The translations under genes and the position numbers were made by a program. From contig JBGSWN010000073.1 in NCBI GenBank assembly GCA_041752395.1, positions 1 to 64,000 of the forward strand: a stretch of DNA of 64,000 nt, written 5' to 3'. This document shows, piece by piece, positions 8,314 through 15,598 of the stretch (within the stretch, counting starts at the first letter, position 1; every line of letters starts with the position of its first letter). The notes under the pieces are model-generated. The model was given only the letters and a program-made list of their open reading frames with translations. It was not told the DNA's origin and ran no database searches. The stretch comes from UBA6168 sp041752395. Lineage in GTDB: Bacteria > Bacteroidota > Bacteroidia > Chitinophagales > Saprospiraceae.

Positions 8314-9558
8314 TCACCCACGTTTGAACAAATTTTTTATCCAAAAAAGCGGGTTCAACGCTTTCTTCCGCACCTCCAAATCGGTGTACATTTCTGCAAT
8401 CATGTAGATAAGGTTAGGGTTTCGCACCACCCGGTTTGCGGTGAAATTGACCAGCCAAGGCCGAGCCATCAACTGTTGGATGCGGTAGCTCATCTCCATC
8501 TCTTTGCCCAGTACCCGAGCTATCCGCACATCGTAGGCTTCCATTGTTTTTGCTGAAAAATCATTGCTCAATAGGCACTGTTGCGCCTGCTCGGCAGCAA
8601 TGACGCCACTGTAAATCGCATTGCCGATGCCCTCGCCACTAAGGGGGTCAATCAAGTGACCTGCATCACCCACCAACATGAAATGGTCGCCGGAAATTTG
8701 GCGCTGCTTGGAGCCAAGAGGGAGACCGTAGCCCGTGATTTTGCCCACCAGTTCTGCATTTTTGAAGCGGTCCCGAAATTCCGGGTGGTTTGTGATGATG
8801 TCCAACATCCCCTTCGTCAGGTTGTAGCGGCGCTGGCTGACAAAGTCGCTGCGCATGCCCAGTCCCACGTTGGCATGGCCGCCTGGTAAGCCGAAAACCC
8901 AGAAGTAGCCAGGGTTTATTTCTTTCAAAAAATGCAGCTCAATAAAGCCATCGGTGTGCAGTCCGGTCACATTTTTATAGTAGGCCCGAACGGCGCCAGC
9001 ATGGTGCTTTTCGTCTTTTTCCAAACCAACATGGTGGCGGGAAAAGGCGGAATGTGCACCATTGGAAACAATGAGCAATTTGGTCTGCACTTGGAAGCTG
9101 CCATCGGCATTGGAAACCAAATAGCCATCGGGAATCTTCTCGTATTTTTCGATGGAAATGCCCTCGTGCAGTTCGATGTTGCTCCGCAATTTCACCTCGT
9201 CCACCAACCGGTTGTCGAAGTCTATCCGCTTGGAGACAAAGCCCTGCTTGGGGTCGTTAATCGGGTCATAGTTTGGGCGGAACGGCACGTCAATGCACTT
9301 GCCGTTGGGTGCGCCGAAGCGAATGCCCCAGACGCTGGATTGTTCCGTCGTGGCTGCCTCGAACCTATCAATGATGGTTGGGTCAATGCGCCGGAGGATG
9401 GTGACGGCCTTGCCGCTGATGGCGTCTCCGCAGATTTTGTCACGAGGAAAAACGGCCTTGTCCACCACCACGGACGGGATGCCGAGGTGGCTAAGCTTGA
9501 GGGCGGTGGCGCAGCCGCCGGGGCCAGCGCCGATGATGAGGATGTCGGTATTTAGCAT
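8314..9558 (-). CDS. Geranylgeranyl reductase-type FAD-dependent oxidoreductase
   Basis: Flavoprotein of the p-hydroxybenzoate hydroxylase fold. The N-terminus has the FAD-binding dinucleotide motif ILIIGAGPGGCATALKLS, then VDKAVFPRDKICGDAISG, a signature of geranylgeranyl/digeranylglycerophospholipid reductases and related halogenase-like enzymes. The second FAD motif is at HFMLVGDAGHLIDPLSGEGIGNA. Relatives saturate or oxidise prenyl chains and polyketide or carotenoid-type substrates; the true substrate here is unknown. The ATG at 9558 (MLNTDILIIG) places the FAD motif at the usual distance from the start, so an upstream TTG at 9576 was not used. It lies downstream of the BamA gene on the same strand but is separated from it by a strong terminator, so it is probably a separate unit. 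Confidence 0.85.
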   Translation of the reverse strand: MLNTDILIIGAGPGGCATALKLSHLGIPSVVVDKAVFPRDKICGDAISGKAVTILRRIDPTIIDRFEAATTEQSSVWGIRFGAPNGKCIDVPFRPNYDPINDPKQGFVSKRIDFDNRLVDEVKLRSNIELHEGISIEKYEKIPDGYLVSNADGSFQVQTKLLIVSNGAHSAFSRHHVGLEKDEKHHAGAVRAYYKNVTGLHTDGFIELHFLKEINPGYFWVFGLPGGHANVGLGMRSDFVSQRRYNLTKGMLDIITNHPEFRDRFKNAELVGKITGYGLPLGSKQRQISGDHFMLVGDAGHLIDPLSGEGIGNAIYSGVIAAEQAQQCLLSNDFSAKTMEAYDVRIARVLGKEMEMSYRIQQLMARPWLVNFTANRVVRNPNLIYMIAEMYTDLEVRKKALNPLFWIKNLFKRG

Positions 9559-9570
9559 GTCTTTGTTGTG

Positions 9571-9649
9571 AGACAATAGATTTTAGACAATAGATATTGG
9601 ATGTCACAATTGCACTGTACGTAGGTCTATTCTATAAAATCTAATGTCT
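9571..9649. repeat. Imperfect inverted repeat made of 7-base periodic arrays
   Basis: The left arm, 9571-9594, reads in heptamers AGACAAT, AGATTTT, AGACAAT. The right arm, 9626-9649, is its reverse complement at 21 of 24 positions. About 31 bases separate the arms. The element sits 12 bases upstream of the start codon of the flavoprotein gene. Confidence 0.6.
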
Positions 9650-9680
9650 AAGCTCCCACCTATTGCGGGGCGAAGATAAA

Positions 9681-9715
9681 AAAACGGGGAAGCGGCAGCA
9701 CCACTTCCCCGTTTT
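9681..9715. terminator. Bidirectional rho-independent terminator downstream of bamA
   Basis: A perfect 12-bp stem (AAAACGGGGAAG with CTTCCCCGTTTT) surrounds an 11-base loop, with A and T tracts on either side. It ends the bamA transcript on the minus strand. Confidence 0.85.
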
Positions 9716-9733
9716 CATTGCGGAGCAAAAGAT

Positions 9734-12313
9734 TTACTCCGGCTCGAAACCAAGCACGATGTTGAACGTGGCGAGGCTTGAAATCTTATTGGTAGCACTG
9801 GTTTTGTCGAAGCCGATACCGTAGTCGAAGCCGAGCACACCGAACATCGGGAGGAACACCCGCAGACCAGCACCCACGGAGCGCTTCATGTCGAACGGAT
9901 TGTAGTCACGGGCCTTCTTCCAAGCATTGGTACCCTGTGCGAAAGTATGCACGTAAATGGTAGAACTTGGGTTGAGCGACAGTGGGTACCGCAATTCGAG
10001 CGTTATTTTCTGATAAAGCGGCGTGGCATTGATGTCGCTGGTGTTGTTTTCGTTCACCAGGTTGTTTTCATAGTCGCCCGGCTTGTAGCCCCGGCTACTG
10101 ATAATTTCAGTACCTGTGAAAAAGCCGAACTGCTGATTGTTGAGGCCGTCACCACCCAACTGGAACCGCTCAAATGGGGCGATGCCGATGTCATTGTTGT
10201 ACTTGCCAAGGAAACCGAATTTGGCATCAGCTTTTATGACCAATTTGCCCACCAATGTTTGGTACCATTCGGCGGCCACTTTCCACTTGTGGTATTCGAG
10301 GAACTTGAAGCGCTCGCTTGGTGCAAGGTTAGCGTAGTCCTTTTTACTGAAAAGGGAATATGGTGGTGTGGCCTGTAGGGAAACTTGCACCCTAGAACCT
10401 TCCTGTGGGAAAATAGGGTTGTTTATCGTCGTGCGGGCTATGGTTTGTGTGATGCTGAAGTTTCTGAAATTGCCTTCGGAAACGACTTCTCCCAAGTCGG
10501 TGCGGAAAAGGCCACGGCTGCTGAACACGTAGTTTTGCAGCTTGATAACCTGTAGGTTGAGGGCCGTTGAAGAGACGAAGTTGTCGTCCGGTTTTTTCAA
10601 GCGGGTACCAAGGCTGACGGTAACGCCGCCGTTGGTCAGCTTGCCATACAGCTCGCTGTTGCGGTTGTAGCCGTTGGAAAGTATGGAAACGAAGCCTGCC
10701 ACGGTGAGCGAGTTTGGTTTTTTGCCACCCAGCCAAGGCTCAGTGAAAGAAACGTTGTAAGATTGGAAGAAGCGCCCGTTGGTCTGTGCCCGAAGGGAGA
10801 GGCGTTGGCCGTCGCCCTGGGGAAGCGGGCTCCATGTTTCTTTGTGGAAAATATTGCGAGCAGAAAAGTTGTTGAAAGCCACGCCGAGTGTGCCAATGAC
10901 CCCACGTCCACGGCCACCCCAGCCAGCGGAAAGCTCCAACTGGTCGGAAGGTTTTTCCTCCAACGTGTACTCAATGTCCACCGTGCCCCGCTGCGGGTTT
11001 ACAGGGGTGTTGATGCCTAGGTTTTCAGGGTTGAAATAGCCGAGGTTGATGATTTGGCGCTGCGAACGGATGATGTCGGAGCGGCTGAATTTTTCGCCGG
11101 GTACGGTGAAAAGCTCCCGCCGGACTACGTGCTCGTTGGTGCGGTCGTTGCCTCTGATGATAACTTTGTCAATGGTCGCTTGCGGGCCTTCGAAGATGCG
11201 CAGTTCGAGGTCAATGGAGTCGCTGGCCACGGCTACTTCGATGGGTTCCACGTTGAAGAACAGGTATCCGTTGTCCATGTAAAGCGAACTGACGTCCCGT
11301 CCGTCTTGGCTGAAACGGAGGCGGGTTTCAAGCATTTCAGCGTTGTAAACATCGCCTTTTTTGATGCCGAGCACGTTGTCGAGGTCCTTGGTAGCGTAGA
11401 TGGAGTTTCCTTTCCAGATGATGTTGCGGAAGTAGTAGCGGTTTCCTTCGGCAAGGTCCAAGTGAATCATCAGGTTTCCCTTCGAACCGTCTTTTTCGGT
11501 AACCCGCCAAATGCTGTCCTGCACGATTTGGGCATCCCGGAATCCCACTTTATTATAATAGGTGATGATTTTTTTCTTGTCGGCTTCGTACTCGGTGCGG
11601 ATGAGTTTTGAGCCAGCGAAAAGGCGCTTTTTGCGGCGGGTTTCCTTCATCAAATTGCGCAGCTTGCGGTCTTTGATATTCGTATTGCCAGAAAAGGTGA
11701 TGTCGTCAATTTTGACCTTTGAACCTTTGTCAATATTGAAAACCAGTTTCACAGAGTTGATGCGGCTGGTGTCAGGAAGCTCCTCCACCTTCACTTTTAC
11801 ATCGTAGTAGCCCTTGTCTACATAATACTGTTCAATCCCAAAAGCCGCACTGGCCTTGATGGCGTCGGTGACAATTCCGCCTTTTATGAGGTATTTGTTG
11901 ACTTCCTCGTTCAGGTCATCGTGGTTGCCTTTTTTAACGCCCTTGTAGGAGTGGGTTGTAAGTCGTGGGCGCTCCACCACGGAGATTTCTAGAAAAATCA
12001 CGTCACCAACTGTCTTCTCTTTGAAAATCTGCACATCGGTGAAAAGGCTCAACTTGTAAAGCGCCTTGATGGCCCGAGGGATTTCACCGCCCGGAATCCG
12101 AACACGGTCACCCACTCGAAAGCCTGCGATGGAAATGATGGCAGTGGGGTCGCTAAAATTGGCGCCCGTCACCCGCACGCCACCGATTTCGTAGTCCTTG
12201 GCTTTGGAGTAATCCATGACGGGGGGAAGCGTGTCCGTACTGCTTTGCGCAGCAAGGTTGCCCGCAAGGGCGAAAGCAAATAATAGAAGTAAAAAACCTG
12301 ATATTTTTTTCAT
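9734..12313 (-). CDS. bamA: BamA, outer-membrane protein assembly factor
   Basis: Core subunit of the complex that folds beta-barrel proteins into the outer membrane. The 859-residue product has a signal peptide (MKKISGFLLLLFAFALAGNLAAQ). A run of POTRA domains follows, recognisable at YEIGGVRVTGANFSDPTAI, VKIDDITFSGNTNIKDRKL and ATIDKVIIRGNDRTNEHVVRREL. The C-terminal ~400 residues form an Omp85 barrel (LELSAGWGGRGRGVIGTLGVAFNNFS), ending in a strand with LATFNIVLGFEPE. Length and order match Bacteroidota BamA. It lies 186 bases downstream of uppS on the same strand, a common pairing in the phylum, so the two are probably co-transcribed. Confidence 0.93.
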   Translation of the reverse strand: MKKISGFLLLLFAFALAGNLAAQSSTDTLPPVMDYSKAKDYEIGGVRVTGANFSDPTAIISIAGFRVGDRVRIPGGEIPRAIKALYKLSLFTDVQIFKEKTVGDVIFLEISVVERPRLTTHSYKGVKKGNHDDLNEEVNKYLIKGGIVTDAIKASAAFGIEQYYVDKGYYDVKVKVEELPDTSRINSVKLVFNIDKGSKVKIDDITFSGNTNIKDRKLRNLMKETRRKKRLFAGSKLIRTEYEADKKKIITYYNKVGFRDAQIVQDSIWRVTEKDGSKGNLMIHLDLAEGNRYYFRNIIWKGNSIYATKDLDNVLGIKKGDVYNAEMLETRLRFSQDGRDVSSLYMDNGYLFFNVEPIEVAVASDSIDLELRIFEGPQATIDKVIIRGNDRTNEHVVRRELFTVPGEKFSRSDIIRSQRQIINLGYFNPENLGINTPVNPQRGTVDIEYTLEEKPSDQLELSAGWGGRGRGVIGTLGVAFNNFSARNIFHKETWSPLPQGDGQRLSLRAQTNGRFFQSYNVSFTEPWLGGKKPNSLTVAGFVSILSNGYNRNSELYGKLTNGGVTVSLGTRLKKPDDNFVSSTALNLQVIKLQNYVFSSRGLFRTDLGEVVSEGNFRNFSITQTIARTTINNPIFPQEGSRVQVSLQATPPYSLFSKKDYANLAPSERFKFLEYHKWKVAAEWYQTLVGKLVIKADAKFGFLGKYNNDIGIAPFERFQLGGDGLNNQQFGFFTGTEIISSRGYKPGDYENNLVNENNTSDINATPLYQKITLELRYPLSLNPSSTIYVHTFAQGTNAWKKARDYNPFDMKRSVGAGLRVFLPMFGVLGFDYGIGFDKTSATNKISSLATFNIVLGFEPE

Positions 12314-12453
12314 GCAAAAGGGTATGCTATTTCAAAAGGATTGCAAAGAAACGCAGCTTTGCTCAAACTCTTGTAGTTGGTGCGATAAAATGTCCCGTGC
12401 GATAGGAAGGTGTGATTTGAACGGGCGGAGGTTGTATGGCAGCGGTTGGGTGG

Positions 12454-12495
12454 TTGGCGCTTTGGCATGTTGACTGGCCCCACCCAAAACGCCAA
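12454..12495 (-). promoter_or_regulatory. Strong hairpin without T tract between uppS and bamA
   Basis: On the minus strand a 12-bp stem (TTGGCGTTTTGG with CCAAAGCGCCAA, one G-T pair) closes an 18-base loop four bases after the uppS stop codon. It lacks a U tract, so it is not a standard terminator. It may protect or process the mRNA end, or reduce flow of transcription into bamA. Confidence 0.4.
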
Positions 12496-12499
12496 GGCG

Positions 12500-13243
12500 C
12501 TAAATCGCCAATTGCTCGCTTGTTTTGCCAAAGCGGCGCTCTCTATTTTGGAAATCAATGATGGCTTGGTACAGGTGTTCCCTTCGGAAATCCGGCCAGA
12601 GGGTGGGTGTGAAATAAAGTTCTGAGTACGCAATTTGCCAAAGCAAAAAATTGCTGATGCGGTTCTCTCCGCTGGTACGAATGAGCAGTTCCGGGTCAGG
12701 GATACCGTTGGTGGAAAGTGCATTGGCAAAGGTATCTTCGTCAATATCGGCTATCGAAATTTCGCCCGATTTGGCAGCAGCGGCAAGCTTTTTGGCTGCT
12801 TCCACGATTTCCCATTTTGCGCTGTAATTGAGCGCCAAAACCAACGTCATCCTTGCGTTCTGGTTGGTATCTTCCATGGCTTTCAGCAAAGTTTTGCGGC
12901 TTTTTTCTGGCAGCCGACTGATGTCGCCGATGGCCCGAAGGCGCACCCCGTTTTCGTTGAGCGTCTTGATTTCGTTCTTGATAGTCTCGACCAGCAGTGT
13001 CATCAACGCATTGACCTCAGACTCTGGGCGCTTCCAGTTTTCGGTGGAAAAAGCATAAAGTGTCAAGAATTTTACCCCAAGTTCAGTGCATGCTTCAGTC
13101 GTTTCCCGCACGGCTTTTACACCATTGCGGTGGCCAAAGACCCTAGCCATGCCTTGCTCCTTTGCCCATCGCCCGTTGCCATCCATGATGACAGCGATGT
13201 GCAACGGCAGTTTTTCCAAATTTATTTTTGACTTCAAATCCAT
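12500..13243 (-). CDS. uppS: Undecaprenyl diphosphate synthase
   Basis: cis-Prenyltransferase that makes the C55 lipid carrier for peptidoglycan and surface glycans. The signature HIAVIMDGNGRWAKEQGMARVFGHRNG holds the catalytic Asp and the diphosphate-binding Arg. LTLYAFSTENWKRPESEV and LLIRTSGENRISNFLLWQIAYSELYF are the further conserved blocks. Length, 247 residues, is normal. The start is placed at MDLKSKIN; an upstream alternative at 13279 adds a short basic stretch not expected in the family. It stands immediately upstream of bamA and divergent from the WecA-type transferase that would use its product. Confidence 0.95.
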   Translation of the reverse strand: MDLKSKINLEKLPLHIAVIMDGNGRWAKEQGMARVFGHRNGVKAVRETTEACTELGVKFLTLYAFSTENWKRPESEVNALMTLLVETIKNEIKTLNENGVRLRAIGDISRLPEKSRKTLLKAMEDTNQNARMTLVLALNYSAKWEIVEAAKKLAAAAKSGEISIADIDEDTFANALSTNGIPDPELLIRTSGENRISNFLLWQIAYSELYFTPTLWPDFRREHLYQAIIDFQNRERRFGKTSEQLAI

Positions 13244-13418
13244 TCGCCGAAATTCCTTCAAATTATTTTTGGTGGGCAAAAATAAGAAAAGCTACCAGTT
13301 GAACCGGTTGATTTTACCAACCTAGGTTTGGTTCGAAACGACTTGGTTGTGCACAGCGCTTGAATTTTGCAACATCTTTCAAATCCCTCACCTGAGCCGG
13401 ATAGGTAGATATTTATCC

Positions 13419-13426
13419 TATATTTG
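13419..13426 (+). promoter_or_regulatory. -7 box TATATTTG for the WecA-type gene
   Basis: Exact match to TAnnTTTG, 34 bases before the ATG at 13461. No clear -33 TTTG is seen. It supports the ATG at 13461 over the first in-frame ATG at 13347, which lies upstream of the promoter. Confidence 0.55.
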
Positions 13427-13460
13427 CAAAGGTTTTTCAATCAAAGCCAAAGTACCCAAT

Positions 13461-14528
13461 ATGTACGATTACGATGTCATTATCAGTTTCATTACAGCCT
13501 TCACGCTGACCTACTTCGTTATTCCGCCAATCATTCGGGTAGCTGTGGCCAAAAAACTGTACGATGAACCAGGTGAGCGCCGCAGCCACGTGGTCAGTAC
13601 GCCCCGATTGGGCGGGGTAGCTATTTTTGCAGGCACCATTTTCAGCATCATGCTTTGGACACCTTTCACGCAGTATGGTGGTGATCTTCAGTATGTGCTT
13701 TGTTCCTTCATTCTGATTTTCTTGGTCGGCGTGAAAGATGACATCACCGAAATTTCCCCTTCCAAAAAATTGATGGTGGAAATACTTGCTGCCGGAATCC
13801 TATTTTTCAAAGCTGGCGTACGAATTTCCAGCCTGCATGGCATCTTAGGTGTCGAAGAAATTGGGCTTTTTTCGAGTGCGATACTTACCATTTTCACCAT
13901 TATCGTCATCATCAATGCACTTAACCTCATGGACGGCATCAATGGCCTTTCCGGCAGCCTGACCATCGTGATTACAGGCACGCTTGGCATTTGGTTTTTG
14001 TTGGTAAAACGGTACGACCTTGCTATCATGGCGCTGTCGGCAGCGGGTGCTACGGCTGCTTTCCTGAAGTACAATTATTCGCCTGCCCAAATCTTCATGG
14101 GCGATACTGGTGCATTGCTGCTTGGCCTGATTTGCTCCATTCTGACCATTAATTTCATTGAATTCAATAGTATGTTGGAGGATTTGCACCCCTTCAAAAT
14201 AAATGCTGCGCCGGGTGTAGCCATTGGTATTCTTATCCTCCCGCTGTTCGATACGCTGCGGGTTTTTTCTACCCGTATTCTGAAAGGGAAACATCCGCTC
14301 CATCCAGATCGCACACATATTCATCACCTATTGCTTGATGCTGGCTTGGGGCACATGCAAGCTACGGCCGTATTGGTGGGTGTTAGCGTCTTCTTTATTG
14401 TGCTGGGTTTTCTCTTGCAGCGCTACACCAGCAATGCCCTTCTCATTATTGTGTTATTGGTGAGTGTTGCGTCACTGATGGTGAGTGGGCTGATTTATTC
14501 GCAGTACAAGCGGAGTTTGCGGGCCTAA
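13461..14528 (+). CDS. WecA/MraY-family undecaprenyl-phosphate sugar-1-phosphate transferase
   Basis: Polytopic inner-membrane enzyme that starts assembly of a lipid-linked glycan by moving a (N-acetyl)hexosamine-1-phosphate onto undecaprenyl phosphate. Landmarks are the EPGERRSHVVSTPRLGGVAIFAG motif, the Mg-binding DDITEISPSKKL, the NALNLMDGINGLSG loop, FMGDTGALLLGL, and the His-rich loop HPLHPDRTHIHHLLLDAGLG. These are typical of the WecA/TagO branch rather than true MraY. About ten hydrophobic segments are present. The product of the neighbouring uppS gene is its acceptor once dephosphorylated. Which glycan it starts (surface polysaccharide or O-antigen type) cannot be told from this window. 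Confidence 0.88.
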   Translation: MYDYDVIISFITAFTLTYFVIPPIIRVAVAKKLYDEPGERRSHVVSTPRLGGVAIFAGTIFSIMLWTPFTQYGGDLQYVLCSFILIFLVGVKDDITEISPSKKLMVEILAAGILFFKAGVRISSLHGILGVEEIGLFSSAILTIFTIIVIINALNLMDGINGLSGSLTIVITGTLGIWFLLVKRYDLAIMALSAAGATAAFLKYNYSPAQIFMGDTGALLLGLICSILTINFIEFNSMLEDLHPFKINAAPGVAIGILILPLFDTLRVFSTRILKGKHPLHPDRTHIHHLLLDAGLGHMQATAVLVGVSVFFIVLGFLLQRYTSNALLIIVLLVSVASLMVSGLIYSQYKRSLRA

Positions 14529-14552
14529 TTCCAATTCACATTAAGGTTTGAA

Positions 14553-14592
14553 AAGAACAAGAGCCCTTGCTTGCGCAAAGGCTCTTGTTCTT
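14553..14592. terminator. Hairpin terminator at the 3' end of the tRNA array
   Basis: A perfect 13-bp stem (AAGAACAAGAGCC with GGCTCTTGTTCTT) with a 14-base loop. On the minus strand it is followed by TTTTC, so it can end the tRNA transcript; on the plus strand it may end the WecA-type gene transcript. Variants of the same hairpin recur at about 14672-14711 and 14791-14830. Confidence 0.65.
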
Positions 14593-14594
14593 CG

Positions 14595-14670
14595 TGGTGA
14601 ATACCGGAGTCGAACCGGTGACCTTCCCGACTGCAAGTCGGGACACTCTTGCCAGCCGAGCAGATTCCTT
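14595..14670 (-). pseudogene. tRNA-like remnant 1
   Basis: It has an intact T arm, a D arm and an anticodon arm with a TTGCAG loop. The anticodon arm is two bases longer than in tRNA-Ala. Only four base pairs of the acceptor stem can form, because the first three positions mismatch. It is likely non-functional, derived by tandem duplication. Confidence 0.5.
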
Positions 14671-14712
14671 AAACGACAGGAGCCCTTGCTTGCGCAAAGG
14701 CTCCTGTTCTTC

Positions 14713-14789
<77 letters not shown>

Positions 14790-14831
14790 AAACGACAGGA
14801 GCCCTTGCTTGCGCAAAGACTCCTGTTCTTC

Positions 14832-14906
<75 letters not shown>

Positions 14907-14919
14907 TTATTTAAAATTA

Positions 14920-14985
14920 CTAGCTCAAACCAGTGACCTTCCCGACTGCAAGTCGGGACGCTCTTGACAGCCGAGCTAATCTAAC
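14920..14985 (-). pseudogene. tRNA-like remnant 3, 3' end lost
   Basis: The 5' acceptor half GTTAGAT, TAGCTC D-arm start and the anticodon arm of the remnant type are present. The T arm carries a six-base loop, and no sequence complementary to the 5' acceptor half follows. It is the first module of the cluster in transcription order. Confidence 0.45.
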
Positions 14986-15072
14986 TTTTCTAGTGGCTAA
15001 CAACCTATTGTTGATAGCGGGTGCGAAAATACAAGTTTTCTGGAAAAATAGAACGGTTGGAGAAAAAATTAC

Positions 15073-15255
15073 TCAATCCTCTACCTGTGGTGTGCGGTTT
15101 TCCATTTCCTTTTTTAGTCTATTGGCCTCTTTGAGCATGATAAAGATGAGCCATTCCAATTGACCATTCACACTGCGGAACTCGTCGGCAGCCCATTTCT
15201 CTACGGCGGTGTAGAGATTCTCCTCTATTCGAAGAACGAATTTCTTCTTGGCCAT
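15073..15255 (-). CDS. Arc-type ribbon-helix-helix DNA-binding protein
   Basis: A 60-residue protein, MAKKKFVLRIEENLYTAVEKWAADEFRSVNGQLEWLIF... The strand KKKFVLRI, helix ENLYTAVEKWAADE and the turn FRSVNGQLEWLI are the ribbon-helix-helix fold of the Arc/MetJ type, including the SVNGQ turn seen in small Arc-like regulators. It would bind DNA as a dimer through the N-terminal strand. No toxin gene lies next to it, so it is more likely an autonomous regulator than an antitoxin. Its leader contains operator-like repeats and a terminator-like hairpin, described separately. Confidence 0.75.
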   Translation of the reverse strand: MAKKKFVLRIEENLYTAVEKWAADEFRSVNGQLEWLIFIMLKEANRLKKEMENRTPQVED

Positions 15256-15262
15256 TTATTCA

Positions 15263-15296
15263 AAAAAAAGTACGTGGCCCGGCAAGCCGGGTCACG
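15263..15296 (-). terminator. Terminator-like hairpin in the leader of the ribbon-helix-helix gene
   Basis: On the minus strand a 10-bp stem (GTGACCCGGC with GCCGGGCCAC) with a two-base loop is followed by GTAC and eight Ts. It ends just before the gene's start codon. It could be an attenuator or the end of a short leader RNA. Confidence 0.55.
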
Positions 15297-15372
15297 ATAC
15301 AGGATGTAGAATCAGTAAATTAAAAAGGCTCCGAATGGGCTCTAAAAATATGAAATCAGTGATTTTATTTAG

Positions 15373-15434
15373 ATAGCAGATTGATACTATTTTGATGTTG
15401 CAAACATACTATCTTAATATCATAATGATGCTAT
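15373..15434 (-). promoter_or_regulatory. Promoter with operator-like repeats for the ribbon-helix-helix gene
   Basis: The minus-strand -7 box TATGTTTG, an exact consensus match, is at 15401-15408. The heptamer ATACTAT occurs as a direct repeat at 15384 and 15406, 22 bases (about two helical turns) apart, and ATAGCA/TGCTAT flank the region. This layout would suit binding by tandem ribbon-helix-helix dimers, possibly the gene's own product. Confidence 0.45.
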
Positions 15435-15551
15435 TGTTTTTTGGAAAGTTTTCCACAATTATTTCATTGTGGCTCCTTGAATAAATTCAGGAGCATCTAA
15501 CATTTTTTATTGGCTGTCGTTAATAACTGCCTAACATCCAATGGAGCCACA

Positions 15552-15580
15552 TTTGAGATTCCATGAATCTCCTATTTTTG
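15552..15580 (+). promoter_or_regulatory. Promoter of the thioredoxin-like lipoprotein gene
   Basis: -33 TTTG at 15552-15555 and -7 TATTTTTG at 15573-15580 are separated by 17 bases, an excellent match to the Bacteroidota consensus. The ATG at 15599 is 19 bases beyond the -7 box. The alternative ATG at 15563 lies within the promoter and is excluded. Confidence 0.75.
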
Positions 15581-15598
15581 CACCTTAAAAAAATTGAT

